The notes beneath the pieces are model-generated. The model had not been told where the DNA came from. It ran no database searches and was given only the letters and a program-made list of their open reading frames with translations. A stretch of DNA of 64,000 nt from an uncultured Nitrospira sp. (lineage in GTDB: Bacteria; Nitrospirota; Nitrospiria; Nitrospirales; Nitrospiraceae): positions 1-64,000 of the forward strand of contig CABVRX010000016.1 in the NCBI GenBank assembly GCA_902500825.1, read 5' to 3'. This document shows, piece after piece, positions 8,879-19,057 of the stretch. Positions within the stretch are counted from its first letter, which is position 1. The number at the start of each line of letters is the position of its first letter. Position numbers and translations under genes: made by a program.

Positions 8879-9970
8879 TTAATGTTTGGCGTAGAAGGGC
8901 AGGGTCTGAACGGTGGCAGGATGTCTCCCGCTCTCGAATTCCACGGCCAGTTCCGTGCCGGGTTTACTGAAGTCGCGCAGGGGAAATCCGAACGCGATGG
9001 TTTTGTTAAGTTGAGGGGAACGGACGGCGCTGCTGATCCAGCCTACCTCACGATCGCCGCTGTATAGTTTGGCTCCATGCGACGGAACGGCTGAATCCAT
9101 AAGGACCAACCCAACCAGCTTGCGGCGCACGTTGCCGTAGGTATCCATGCGTGCGACGACTTCTTGCCCTGGGTAGCATCCTTTGCTGAGACTGAACGCC
9201 TTTTCCTCAAGATTCGCTTCAGGCGGAACAATCTCTTCGTTCAAATCCGGCCCGGCGTTCGGGAGGCCGGCTTCGATACGCAAGGCTTCTCGCGTGTGGC
9301 TTCCGATAGCCCTTATGCCGAACTTGTCTCCAGCCTGCAGGGCACTCGTCCATGCGGTCAGGAGACTGTCTGTAGGAAGGAGCACCTCAATATCGACTTC
9401 TCCCGTTTCTTCGGTGCGTAACACCAGGGCGTGATGCCCGCCGATCTGTGCGGTGACAAAATCAACCGGCGTTAAGTCCGTGACATCCACACCGAATGCG
9501 GATTGCACCACATGCGGGGCCTTCGGTCCGCTGATCAACAGCAATGCCCAGCTCTCGGCGCAATTTTCCATCTTGGCCTTGGTTCCATAGAGCAGGAATT
9601 TGCGTAGGGCTTGGAACGTGGTGTCCCCGATCTCGCCCACATCTTCCAGCATAACGGCATCAGTCTGCATGTACAGACGGAAGTACGTGAGCATCTTGCC
9701 TTTGTGGGTCAAAAAGCTGGAATAGCGGCCTTGTCCTGGTTGGAGAGGAAGGATGTCGTTACTGATAACGCTTTGCAACCACTTCACGCGATCTTCGCCC
9801 GTGACTCGGAGCTTGCCGCGATGGGAGAGATCGGCTATTCCCACTGCCTGGCGGACGGCACGATGTTCGGCTGCGACATCGCCATAGTGGGCCGGAATTT
9901 CCCAGCCGGTGACATCCTCAAATGTCGCTCTAAGTTGGGCATGTTGTGCGTAAAGACGGGATTGTTTCAT
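8879..9970 (-). CDS. ygfZ: YgfZ/GcvT-family folate-binding protein (363 aa)
   Basis: A tetrahydrofolate-binding fold related to the glycine-cleavage T-protein. The YgfZ signature is clear as KGCYPGQEVVARM (about residues 265-277) with the conserved Cys; the N-terminal IADLSHRGKLRVTGED is shared with GcvT. YgfZ assists maturation or repair of Fe-S enzymes such as MiaB and radical-SAM proteins. Length is slightly above E. coli YgfZ and like other bacterial homologues. It sits downstream of thiC/thi4, and ThiC is itself an Fe-S radical enzyme. GcvT itself is less likely, given the KGCYxGQE motif and the absence of gcvH/gcvP. Confidence 0.88.
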   Translation of the reverse strand: MKQSRLYAQHAQLRATFEDVTGWEIPAHYGDVAAEHRAVRQAVGIADLSHRGKLRVTGEDRVKWLQSVISNDILPLQPGQGRYSSFLTHKGKMLTYFRLYMQTDAVMLEDVGEIGDTTFQALRKFLLYGTKAKMENCAESWALLLISGPKAPHVVQSAFGVDVTDLTPVDFVTAQIGGHHALVLRTEETGEVDIEVLLPTDSLLTAWTSALQAGDKFGIRAIGSHTREALRIEAGLPNAGPDLNEEIVPPEANLEEKAFSLSKGCYPGQEVVARMDTYGNVRRKLVGLVLMDSAVPSHGAKLYSGDREVGWISSAVRSPQLNKTIAFGFPLRDFSKPGTELAVEFESGRHPATVQTLPFYAKH

Positions 9971-10033
9971 GTTCGGTCTGAAAGTGTGAATGTGTGACGG
10001 TCAAAAATCTTCGGACCTGATGACATTCGGACC

Positions 10034-10420
10034 TTATGACTTGACGACATCATGGCTGTTGATGACCTCTTCCACCAGTTCCCGCGTTCGAGCGGAAAAT
10101 TCATTGCGGGAAACGATCTTCGTCACACCAAGCGCTTTCGCACGCTTCCAGGTCTCTACTTCCTCGTGGTTTGCAAAGGCCAGCGACGGAATGCTCTTCA
10201 AGCGTGCATCAGCTTTCAGTTTCTCCAACGCCTGAAAGGCATCCAGCGTGAGGTCGTTCATATTGAAGAGGATCGCACGTGGACCGGCCGATACGGCTTT
10301 ATCGACAATATCCTGTTGGGTACGCGCTTTTTCCAGCTGGTATTCCGGTTGGCGCAATGCGTCCCGGACTTTGGTATAGAAGAAAAGATCTGTAATGGCG
10401 ATAAGAATGGTCTTCTGCAT
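10034..10420 (-). CDS. Degenerate response-regulator receiver domain (pseudoreceiver, 128 aa)
   Basis: Stand-alone CheY-like fold: TILIAITDLFFYTKVRDAL (strand 1/helix 1), RAILFNMNDLTLDAFQALEKL (strand 3), SIPSLAF (strand 4) and ALGVTKIVSRNEF (strand 5). The phosphoacceptor Asp is replaced by Asn (FNMND), the acidic pair after strand 1 is not intact, and the conserved Lys of strand 5 is not in its usual place. Such domains cannot be phosphorylated in the normal way and serve as protein-protein switches. It lies 12 bases after the TPR gene on the same strand. Confidence 0.8.
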   Translation of the reverse strand: MQKTILIAITDLFFYTKVRDALRQPEYQLEKARTQQDIVDKAVSAGPRAILFNMNDLTLDAFQALEKLKADARLKSIPSLAFANHEEVETWKRAKALGVTKIVSRNEFSARTRELVEEVINSHDVVKS

Positions 10421-10432
10421 GGGTATCTGGTT

Positions 10433-10948
10433 TCAGTTCAGCGAGCTGACCAGCCGTCCGAGCGCCTTTCTGGCCAAGACGTAGTTTGGGTCCAAGGTGA
10501 GCGCTTTCTTATACGAATCGATGGCTTCCGTCCAGTTTCCTTTTCGCTCATACACGCGGCCGAGATTGAGATGCGGAAAGGCCGGACTCTCGTAACGCTT
10601 GGCATGTATCGCCTTCTGAAACCAGGGAATGGCCTCGTCGAATTCGCCCTTCTCGATCAGGTAAGCGCCGATATCATTGTAGGGGTTGCCGAAGTCCGGG
10701 TCCTGCGCGATGGCCTTATGACATTCCTCAATCGCCTCGTCAATCCGTCCCATCCAGCTATAGGTCCATCCCAAGAACGTGTAGGCTTCGGCAGTGGGAT
10801 GGGTGGCAAGCGATTTCTTGTACAGGTTGACGGCCTCTTCCAGTTCGCGTTTCATCTGCTGCTCATACGCTTGCTGGAACAGATCCCATGCTTGGCGCTT
10901 GTCCTCCTCGCGTCCTTCGCCTTGTAGCAAAAAATCTTGAACATCCAT
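10433..10948 (-). CDS. TPR-repeat protein (171 aa)
   Basis: At least four tetratricopeptide units are visible, with the usual W/L/G/Y/A/F/A/P spacing: LEEAVNLYKKSLATHP, AYTFLGWTYSWMGRIDEAIE, NPYNDIGAYLIEKGEFDEAI and HLNLGRVYERKGNWTEAIDS. The start is set at ATG 10948 (MDVQDFLL). A longer frame to 11035 would be made entirely of the palindromic repeat sequence upstream. TPR proteins are cytoplasmic scaffolds; the pseudoreceiver gene directly downstream may encode a partner. No signal peptide. Confidence 0.82.
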   Translation of the reverse strand: MDVQDFLLQGEGREEDKRQAWDLFQQAYEQQMKRELEEAVNLYKKSLATHPTAEAYTFLGWTYSWMGRIDEAIEECHKAIAQDPDFGNPYNDIGAYLIEKGEFDEAIPWFQKAIHAKRYESPAFPHLNLGRVYERKGNWTEAIDSYKKALTLDPNYVLARKALGRLVSSLN

Positions 10949-10954
10949 GGTCAG

Positions 10955-11090
10955 GTTGCTGAAAAAGGCTCCCGGCGTCGTTCTCGGTCGCTCGAACTCC
11001 TCAACGTACTGAGAAGTGCGCCTCCGAGTTCGCACTCCCTGCGGCCTTGCCGGATGATCTTTTTGATCAGCCTGCCGGGCCGATAGCGTC
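10955..11090. repeat. Imperfect palindromic intergenic element
   Basis: Between thi4 and the TPR gene lies about 135 bp with inverted ends: TTGCTGAAAAAGGCTCCCGG on the left matches the complement of CCGGATGATCTTTTTGATCAGC on the right. In between are TCGGTCGCTCGAACTCCTC and CTCCCTGCGGCCTTGCCGG. From memory, Nitrospira genomes carry many intergenic elements of this look (AAAAAGGC...CTGCGGCCTTG); copy number needs a genome search. It can also act as a transcript-stabilising or attenuating hairpin inside the thiC block. Confidence 0.5.
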
Positions 11091-11104
11091 GTGCTCTCTA
11101 TACT

Positions 11105-11905
11105 CTACTCCTGTTTCAGCTTCTTTTTAATCAACTCTGCTCCATACCGGCCGGACAGCAACATCGAACCGAAGGCGGGACCCATTCTTGGGGTGCCATA
11201 TACTGCGGCCACAGCCAATCCGATGACGAAGCAATTGGGATACACTTCTCCGGTACGATCCATGACCTCTTCTTCGGATCGCGCAACCCACATGGCGCCG
11301 TTGCCCGGCACCTTATTATACAGGTTCCGCTTGTGAAGGAGTTCGACCAGGACTGCGTCGTGGCCGGTGGCATCAACGACGACCTTGCTCTCAAGGGCGA
11401 TGGGATCGACATGGATGATATCATGACCAGCCATCTCGACGGTGGTACTGTTGACGACGACTCCTTCCAATAGACCGTCATTGCGCAGGATCAAATCGAC
11501 CACTCGTGTGAGGTTCATGACCTTGGCGCCGGCATTGTACGCGGCAGCAATCAAGGCTCCGGTCGCGTGTGGTGGATCGACCATATGCATCCCCGCGCAC
11601 TCTTTGATCTTCTTGCAGGGCACGCCGATCTCTTCGAGGATTTCATTCGCCGGCTCGCAGATCGTCGCCTTGTTCATGAGATACCCGCCGGACCAAAATC
11701 CACCACCGAGAGCGAGGCTTTGCTCAATCAGCAGTGTGCGAAATCCCATTGCCGCTAAATCGCGCGCACAAATAAGTCCTGATGGCCCCGCTCCGACGAT
11801 GATCACGTCGCTCTCGATCAACTGATCAAATTCTTTATAGTACTCCCGGGCAATCTGCCGGGTGATGTCTCGTTCACGTAACGGGGCTGGTCGCGGTTTG
11901 GCCAT
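11105..11905 (-). CDS. thi4: Thi4-type thiazole synthase, probable sulfide-using form (266 aa)
   Basis: Makes the thiazole moiety of thiamine from NAD and glycine. The Rossmann FAD/NAD site is DVIIVGAGPSGLICARDLA; further conserved blocks are EQSLALGGGFWSGGYLMNK, VDPPHATGALI and the C-terminal RMGPAFGSMLLSG. In yeast Thi4 the sulfur-donating Cys lies in a C-M-D-P context; here the same place reads H-V-D-P (in GHDIIHVDPIALES), as in archaeal Thi4 that use free sulfide catalytically. Start 9 bases after thiC ends, so the two are co-transcribed under the TPP riboswitch. No thiG/thiH is visible in the window. Confidence 0.9.
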   Translation of the reverse strand: MAKPRPAPLRERDITRQIAREYYKEFDQLIESDVIIVGAGPSGLICARDLAAMGFRTLLIEQSLALGGGFWSGGYLMNKATICEPANEILEEIGVPCKKIKECAGMHMVDPPHATGALIAAAYNAGAKVMNLTRVVDLILRNDGLLEGVVVNSTTVEMAGHDIIHVDPIALESKVVVDATGHDAVLVELLHKRNLYNKVPGNGAMWVARSEEEVMDRTGEVYPNCFVIGLAVAAVYGTPRMGPAFGSMLLSGRYGAELIKKKLKQE

Positions 11906-11914
11906 GTGGTGCTC

Positions 11915-13831
<1,917 letters not shown>

Positions 13832-13881
13832 TCATAGTTAGCCGATATGCGGAGCCAATACTGACGCAGCATTCTTGCAAT

Positions 13882-13918
13882 AAAAAAGCCGCTTTCCCAA
13901 GAGGTAGGGAATGCGGCT
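13882..13918 (-). terminator. Rho-independent terminator of the TPP riboswitch
   Basis: On the minus strand AGCCGCATTCCC, loop, GGGAAAGCGGCT and a run of six T, placed between the aptamer and thiC. Its 5' arm contains TTCCCTAC (plus 13904-13911), which is exactly complementary to GTAGGGAA at the 3' edge of the aptamer (plus 13948-13955). Without TPP those two can pair as an antiterminator; with TPP the aptamer holds its strand and the terminator forms. This gives transcriptional control of thiC-thi4. Confidence 0.88.
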
Positions 13919-13943
13919 GAGCTTCACGAAATCCGCTGTTGCC

Positions 13944-14026
13944 CGGCTTCCCTACGCTGGTATTACCCAGGTCAGGTTGTGAGGGTCGTCCGATCGTTCG
14001 GACTCTCAGCCTCAAGGCCCCCCTAG
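13944..14026 (-). promoter_or_regulatory. TPP riboswitch (THI element) upstream of thiC
   Basis: The minus strand shows the THI box in order: GGGGGGCCTTGAGGCTGAGAG, a variable hairpin (TCCGAACGATCGGA), ACCCTCACAACCTGACCTGG and GTAATACCAGCGTAGGGAAG. CTGAGA and the ACCTG...GGGTAATACC...CGTAGGGA strings are the pyrimidine- and pyrophosphate-sensing helices. It lies about 125 bases before thiC and is coupled to the terminator at 13882-13918. Confidence 0.95.
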
Positions 14027-14202
14027 CTCTAGCTATTGGTGCTGATCGTATTCCTTGGAGATGAGCCAAGTCAATCGGCTATTAGACCCATCCGTCTACT
14101 ATCCTTTGGGGCGACTGACTAGGACTTTTCCTCATAGGGCCATTCGTTGATTGTGAAGGGAGGCTATCGTAGAATGAATTCCCTTACGATTGGAGGAATA
14201 TT

Positions 14203-15306
14203 GTGACGTCTGCTGCGACTTTACCGAGGCCAATCACCGAATACCAAACGCAGTCGGCGGAAGAATTATACCGTCGGACAGCAGCGGCGAAGAGCGCGCT
14301 TGGTGAGCGAGTAATGATCCTGGGCCATAATTACCAGCGGGACGAAGTCATCCAGCATGCCGATTTTCGCGGCGATTCACTTTTGTTGGCGAAATTGGCC
14401 GCTGAACGCTCCGAACGTCCCTACATCGTCTTTTGTGGCGTGCATTTTATGGCTGAGACGGCCGACATCCTCAGCCGTTCTGAGCAAACGGTGATTTTGC
14501 CGGACATGGCTGCGGGTTGCTCGATGGCCGATATGGCGGCGATCGAACAGGTTGACCAGTGTTGGGAAGCGTTGGGACGCGTGGTTCCGGTTGAAGAGAC
14601 TGTGATGCCGGCGGTCTATGTAAACTCAGCGGCGGTGCTCAAGGCGTTTTGTGGCGAACAGGGGGGCATCACCTGCACGTCCTCCAATGCGAAAGCCGTG
14701 ATTGAATGGTGCTGGGCGAGGCGAGAAAAAATTCTCTTCTTTCCTGATGAACACTTGGGCCGTAATACGGCGAACAAAATGGGCATTCCCCGCGAACAGA
14801 TGATTGTGTGGGACCCTTACCAACCCAACGGCGGGAATACCAAAGAAGCCATCAAACGAGCCAAACTGATCTTATGGAAAGGTCATTGCAGCGTCCATCA
14901 AATGTTTCAACCGGCTCATGTGGATTATTTCCGCAAGCAGTATCCCGACGGTCAAGTCATTGTGCATCCAGAATGTCATGAAAACGTGGTCAATAAGGCG
15001 GATCTCATCGGATCGACCGAGTTCATCATTCGCACGGTGACTGCCGCGCCGGCCGGCACGACCTGGGCAATCGGGACGGAACTGAATCTCGTCAATCGAC
15101 TAAAACACGAACTCACCGATAAGAAAGTGTTCTTCCTGTCGTCTACAGTCTGTCAGTGTGCCACCATGTTCCGAATCGATGCGGCACACCTGTGCTGGGC
15201 CATGGAGAATCTTGCCGAAGGCCAGGTCGTCAACCATATTGTAGTGCCGGAAGACGACAAGCGCTGGGCGAAAGTTGCGCTGGACCGCATGATGGCCGTC
15301 AGTTAG
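14203..15306 (+). CDS. nadA: Quinolinate synthase NadA (367 aa)
   Basis: Condenses iminoaspartate with dihydroxyacetone phosphate to quinolinate in NAD synthesis; 4Fe-4S enzyme. Recognised by MILGHNYQRDEVIQHADFRGDS, VFCGVHFMAETADIL, PDMAAGCSMADM, and later VHPECHENVV and the CQCATMFRIDAAHL block, which supply the cluster cysteines. The GTG start at 14203 has TGGAGG about 6 bases upstream. Divergent from thiC across the riboswitch region. NAD is also the substrate of Thi4, though no co-regulation is evident. Confidence 0.97.
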   Translation: MTSAATLPRPITEYQTQSAEELYRRTAAAKSALGERVMILGHNYQRDEVIQHADFRGDSLLLAKLAAERSERPYIVFCGVHFMAETADILSRSEQTVILPDMAAGCSMADMAAIEQVDQCWEALGRVVPVEETVMPAVYVNSAAVLKAFCGEQGGITCTSSNAKAVIEWCWARREKILFFPDEHLGRNTANKMGIPREQMIVWDPYQPNGGNTKEAIKRAKLILWKGHCSVHQMFQPAHVDYFRKQYPDGQVIVHPECHENVVNKADLIGSTEFIIRTVTAAPAGTTWAIGTELNLVNRLKHELTDKKVFFLSSTVCQCATMFRIDAAHLCWAMENLAEGQVVNHIVVPEDDKRWAKVALDRMMAVS

Positions 15307-15380
15307 GGCTGGTGCCTCCCCCCTTCCTTCCGGTATAGTCCTGCGATTCCGTATGATCATCTGGTAAATGCTCGGACCCC

Positions 15381-18203
15381 ATGAGTCTTGTGGATTACAA
15401 ATCAACGCTCAACCTTCCGAAAACTGATTTCCCGATGAAGGCCAATCTGCCGCAGCGGGAGCCGGAGATGCTGGCCTGGTGGGACCAACAGAAGCTCTAC
15501 GAGCAGATTCAGGCGATGGGGCAGGGACGACCTCGGTATGTGCTCCACGACGGTCCGCCATATGCCAACGGCCGCATCCATATCGGGCACGCGCTGAACA
15601 AGGTTTTGAAAGATATCATCGTGAAGTCCAAAACCATGGCCGGCTTTCATGCCCCCTATGTGCCTGGTTGGGACTGCCATGGGTTGCCGATCGAGCACCA
15701 AGTCATGAAGGAGCTTGGTGAAAAGAAACAGGGTCTGGATGTCTCAGAGATCCGTAAGCTCTGTCGCGCCTATGCCGAGAAATATGTCGATATTCAACGT
15801 GATGAGTTCAAGCGACTCGGAGTATTGGGAGAATGGGAGCGTCCGTATCTCACGATGACGCCGAACTATGAAGCCACGATCATTCGCGAGTTTGGAAAAT
15901 TTGTTGAGCGTGGCGGAGTCTACAAGGGGCTCAAGCCGGTCCTCTGGTGTACGCAAGATCAAACTGCGCTCGCAGAAGCGGAAGTTGAGTATGACGATCA
16001 TACGTCTCCGTCAATCTATGTGAAATTCCCAGTCGTGACATCCCCGTCCATGCTGGCCGATGTCTTTTCAGGTGTGTCACTTCCAGAAGGAACGAAGTTG
16101 GTCTCCGTCGTCATCTGGACGACGACGCCATGGACCCTTCCGGCGAATCAAGCGGTCTGTCTCCATCCAGACATCGACTATGCATTCGTGCAGGTGGGAG
16201 ATGAGCTTTTCGTGATGGCCGAGAAATTGATCGAGAGCGTGGCCAAGGCTTGCAAGTTCGAAGACTATCGGGTGTTCGGGGTGAAGAAAGGCGGGGAGGG
16301 GTTCGAGGGGTTGGAGACGCAACGTCCGTTGTCCACCGGCTTGTCGCCGATTCTCCTCGGTGATTTCGTGACGCTCGAGCAAGGGACCGGCTGTGTCCAT
16401 ATTGCGCCAGGCCACGGTATGGAAGACTATCTCCTCGTGCTTGAACACAACGCCAAGGCGTCACCCGGCGAGCGACTCGAAATCCTGGCTCCGGTCGACA
16501 ACGGTGGACGATTGACGGCGGCCGTGAAGGAATTTGCGGGTCAACACGTGTTCAAGGCGAATCCAAAAATCGTCGACTATCTCCAGTCCAATGGACGTTT
16601 GCTCGGGCATGGCTCGCTGAGCCACTCCTACCCCCATTGTTGGCGATGCAAGAGTCCGGTGATCTTCCGTGCGACCGAGCAATGGTTCGTGTCGATGGAG
16701 ACCAACGACTTGCGAAAAGAGACGCTGGCGGAGATCGACCGGGTTCGATGGATTCCCAGCTATGGCCGCGACAGAATCAACGGCATGATCGAAAATAGGC
16801 CGGATTGGTGCCTCTCGCGTCAGCGTGTGTGGGGCGTGCCGATTCCTGGATTTACGTGTCAGACCTGTCATCATGTCCTTGCCGATCCTGTCGTGATTGA
16901 ACAGGTCGCGTCCTTAATGGAGTCCGGGGGAGCGGACGTCTGGTTCGAACGGTCGGCCGGCGAACTGTTACCTGCTGGAACAGCCTGTCCAAAGTGCGGT
17001 GGAACACACTTTGAAAAAGAGCGTGACATTCTCGACGTTTGGTTTGAATCCGGTGTGAGCTATGCCGCTGTGTTGAAGCCGAGGAAGTGGTGGCCGGCTG
17101 ACTTGTATCTTGAAGGATCGGACCAACATCGAGGATGGTTCCATAGCGCGCTGCTGGCCGGTGTGACGACGGATCATCGAGCGCCCTATGGAGCGGTGTT
17201 GACCCACGGTTTTGTCGTGGACGGGCAGGGCAAGAAGATGTCCAAGTCGGCTGGAAATGTGGTGGCGCCGCAGGATGTCATCAAACAGTCAGGGGCGGAG
17301 ATCCTCCGTCTGTGGGTCGCGGCTCAAGATTATAAAGATGACCTCAGGATTTCGCCGGCTATTCTGAACCAACAAGTCGAGGTGTACCGAAAAGTCAGAA
17401 ATACGTGCCGATTTATCCTAAGTAACCTCTACGATTTTGATCCGGCGCTCAATCGTGTGAGGTTTGACCAGTTGCCAGAACTGGATCGTTGGGCGTTGTT
17501 CAAGCTTCATAATCTTGTCGATGTCGTAAAGAAAAGTTACGAGAAGTTTGATTTTCGCCAAATCATCCACGAGCTAGATTACTTCTGCACGGTGAATATG
17601 AGTGCCATCTATTTAGACATCCTGAAAGATCGGCTGTATACCTTTCATAAGGATTCTCGAATTCGTCGAAGCTCTCAGACGGTATTGTGTGATGTTCTTG
17701 TGACGTTCGCTAAACTCATTGCACCGATTCTAAGCTTCACCGCTGATGAAATCTGGCGTATGTTGCCGGAGGGGGTACGGAAAGACGCTGGCACGGCGAG
17801 CGTGCATCTTGCTTCGTTTCCCGAGTCCGATCCGGCTTGGGCCAATGAGAAGTTGACCGAGCGGTGGGAGCGACTGCTGAAATATCGTACCCAGGTGCAG
17901 GGGGTGCTGGAAGAGAGCCGTCGGGAGAAGATGATCGGTTCTTCTTTGGAAGCTCATGTGCACATCGAAGCCAATGCCGAGCATTTCCATTTTTTGAAGC
18001 CGTACGAACAAGACCTCAGCGCCCTGTTCATCGTCTCGAAAGTGATGTTAACGCAAAGTCCGGAAGGTGGAGAACCGCTTCGTGTGACGGTGTCGAAATC
18101 ACAAGCGGGGAAATGCGAACGGTGCTGGAACTATCGAGAAGCGGTAGGCAAGGACGCCGCGCACCCAACCCTCTGTGATCGGTGTCTGGAGGCGATCCGT
18201 TGA
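15381..18203 (+). CDS. ileS: Isoleucyl-tRNA synthetase (940 aa)
   Basis: Class I aminoacyl-tRNA synthetase. The HIGH motif is in YANGRIHIGHALNK, KMSKS in GKKMSKSAGN, and the editing domain holds VVIWTTTPWTLPANQAV. The C-terminal zinc finger is CERCWNY plus CDRC, as in bacterial type 1 IleRS. Full length. It overlaps lspA by four bases, an arrangement widespread in bacteria (ileS-lspA). Confidence 0.98.
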   Translation: MSLVDYKSTLNLPKTDFPMKANLPQREPEMLAWWDQQKLYEQIQAMGQGRPRYVLHDGPPYANGRIHIGHALNKVLKDIIVKSKTMAGFHAPYVPGWDCHGLPIEHQVMKELGEKKQGLDVSEIRKLCRAYAEKYVDIQRDEFKRLGVLGEWERPYLTMTPNYEATIIREFGKFVERGGVYKGLKPVLWCTQDQTALAEAEVEYDDHTSPSIYVKFPVVTSPSMLADVFSGVSLPEGTKLVSVVIWTTTPWTLPANQAVCLHPDIDYAFVQVGDELFVMAEKLIESVAKACKFEDYRVFGVKKGGEGFEGLETQRPLSTGLSPILLGDFVTLEQGTGCVHIAPGHGMEDYLLVLEHNAKASPGERLEILAPVDNGGRLTAAVKEFAGQHVFKANPKIVDYLQSNGRLLGHGSLSHSYPHCWRCKSPVIFRATEQWFVSMETNDLRKETLAEIDRVRWIPSYGRDRINGMIENRPDWCLSRQRVWGVPIPGFTCQTCHHVLADPVVIEQVASLMESGGADVWFERSAGELLPAGTACPKCGGTHFEKERDILDVWFESGVSYAAVLKPRKWWPADLYLEGSDQHRGWFHSALLAGVTTDHRAPYGAVLTHGFVVDGQGKKMSKSAGNVVAPQDVIKQSGAEILRLWVAAQDYKDDLRISPAILNQQVEVYRKVRNTCRFILSNLYDFDPALNRVRFDQLPELDRWALFKLHNLVDVVKKSYEKFDFRQIIHELDYFCTVNMSAIYLDILKDRLYTFHKDSRIRRSSQTVLCDVLVTFAKLIAPILSFTADEIWRMLPEGVRKDAGTASVHLASFPESDPAWANEKLTERWERLLKYRTQVQGVLEESRREKMIGSSLEAHVHIEANAEHFHFLKPYEQDLSALFIVSKVMLTQSPEGGEPLRVTVSKSQAGKCERCWNYREAVGKDAAHPTLCDRCLEAIR

Positions 18204-18724
18204 GTGCGTCTGGCCTTCGCAATCTGGCGCTCGCATCGGTGACCGGCAGCATCATTTTTCTGGATCAGCTGACCAAACAGCAGATCATGCAAACGATGCG
18301 GCTCCATGAATCGATCTCCGTCATTCCCAATCTCTTCAGTTTGACTTATATCCGAAATCCTGGAGCGGCATTCGGTCTGCTGGCCGGGAGCAGCAATGCG
18401 TTTCGGATGGTCTTCTTTGGGTTGACGTCGATTTTTGCCCTTGGGCTGTTGGGCACGATTCTGTTACGAATGCCGGAACAGGATTGGGTGGGGCGCGTCA
18501 GCGTTGCGGGAATTCTCGGCGGCGCAATCGGCAACCTCATCGATCGGCTGCGTTTTGGGGAAGTGATCGACTTTTTGGATGTCTATGTCGAAAATTATCA
18601 CTGGCCGGCGTTCAATGTAGCGGACTCGGCGATCACAGTCGGCGTCATTGTTCTCATCATCCACTTTGCCTTCGAAAAACGCACGGAATCCTCTGCCGAG
18701 TCGGAGTCATCTTCGGTCCCCTAA
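18200..18724 (+). CDS. lspA: Lipoprotein signal peptidase (174 aa)
   Basis: Aspartyl protease that removes signal peptides from prolipoproteins in the inner membrane. Four transmembrane helices; conserved FLDQLTKQ, TYIRNPGAAFGLL, the first catalytic Asp in GNLIDRLRFGEVIDFLDV and the second in FNVADSAI. I place the start at TTG 18200, which overlaps the ileS stop and has GGAGG 7-8 bases upstream; an in-frame GTG at 18182 lies ahead of that ribosome site. The window encodes several lipoproteins that would be substrates. Confidence 0.95.
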   Translation: MSASGLRNLALASVTGSIIFLDQLTKQQIMQTMRLHESISVIPNLFSLTYIRNPGAAFGLLAGSSNAFRMVFFGLTSIFALGLLGTILLRMPEQDWVGRVSVAGILGGAIGNLIDRLRFGEVIDFLDVYVENYHWPAFNVADSAITVGVIVLIIHFAFEKRTESSAESESSSVP

Positions 18725-18785
18725 CCCTAACCAAGAGTTTTAAGTTATGAGTGTTAGCTCAACGCTCAACACGAAAGACTAGGAA

Positions 18786-19046
18786 TCAGGCCGGCATTCG
18801 AACGATGAATCCGCCTTTTTCCTTGGTTTGCTTCTGCTGTTCTGCCGAGAACATGAACAGCGGTTCACTGTGACAGAATTGGCACTCCTTCGTCGTGATC
18901 GTCGCATTCGGCTCCCCGATGCTGACCAGATACTCCTTCGCGAGTTTGAGGGCGGTGGCTTCATCCGTCGTCATCACATCGAAGTGAATACGACCGCTCT
19001 TGCCGTTGACCCAAGTATCATAGACGTGAATCGTATCCGAAGACAT
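18786..19046 (-). CDS. DUF2024-family protein (86 aa)
   Basis: The start at ATG 19046 is set by an AAGGAG site 6-7 bases upstream; a much longer frame continues into uppP but lacks support. The sequence IHVYDTWVNGKSGRIHFDVM at the N-terminus and the ECQFCHSE knuckle are typical of the DUF2024 family, small alpha/beta proteins of unknown role. Eleven bases after uppP on the same strand. Confidence 0.85.
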   Translation of the reverse strand: MSSDTIHVYDTWVNGKSGRIHFDVMTTDEATALKLAKEYLVSIGEPNATITTKECQFCHSEPLFMFSAEQQKQTKEKGGFIVRMPA

Positions 19047-19057
19047 GACAGCTCCTT

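Noticed and set aside
10949-11035. N-terminal extension of the TPR protein
   Set aside because: It lies entirely within the palindromic repeat and looks like its translation.
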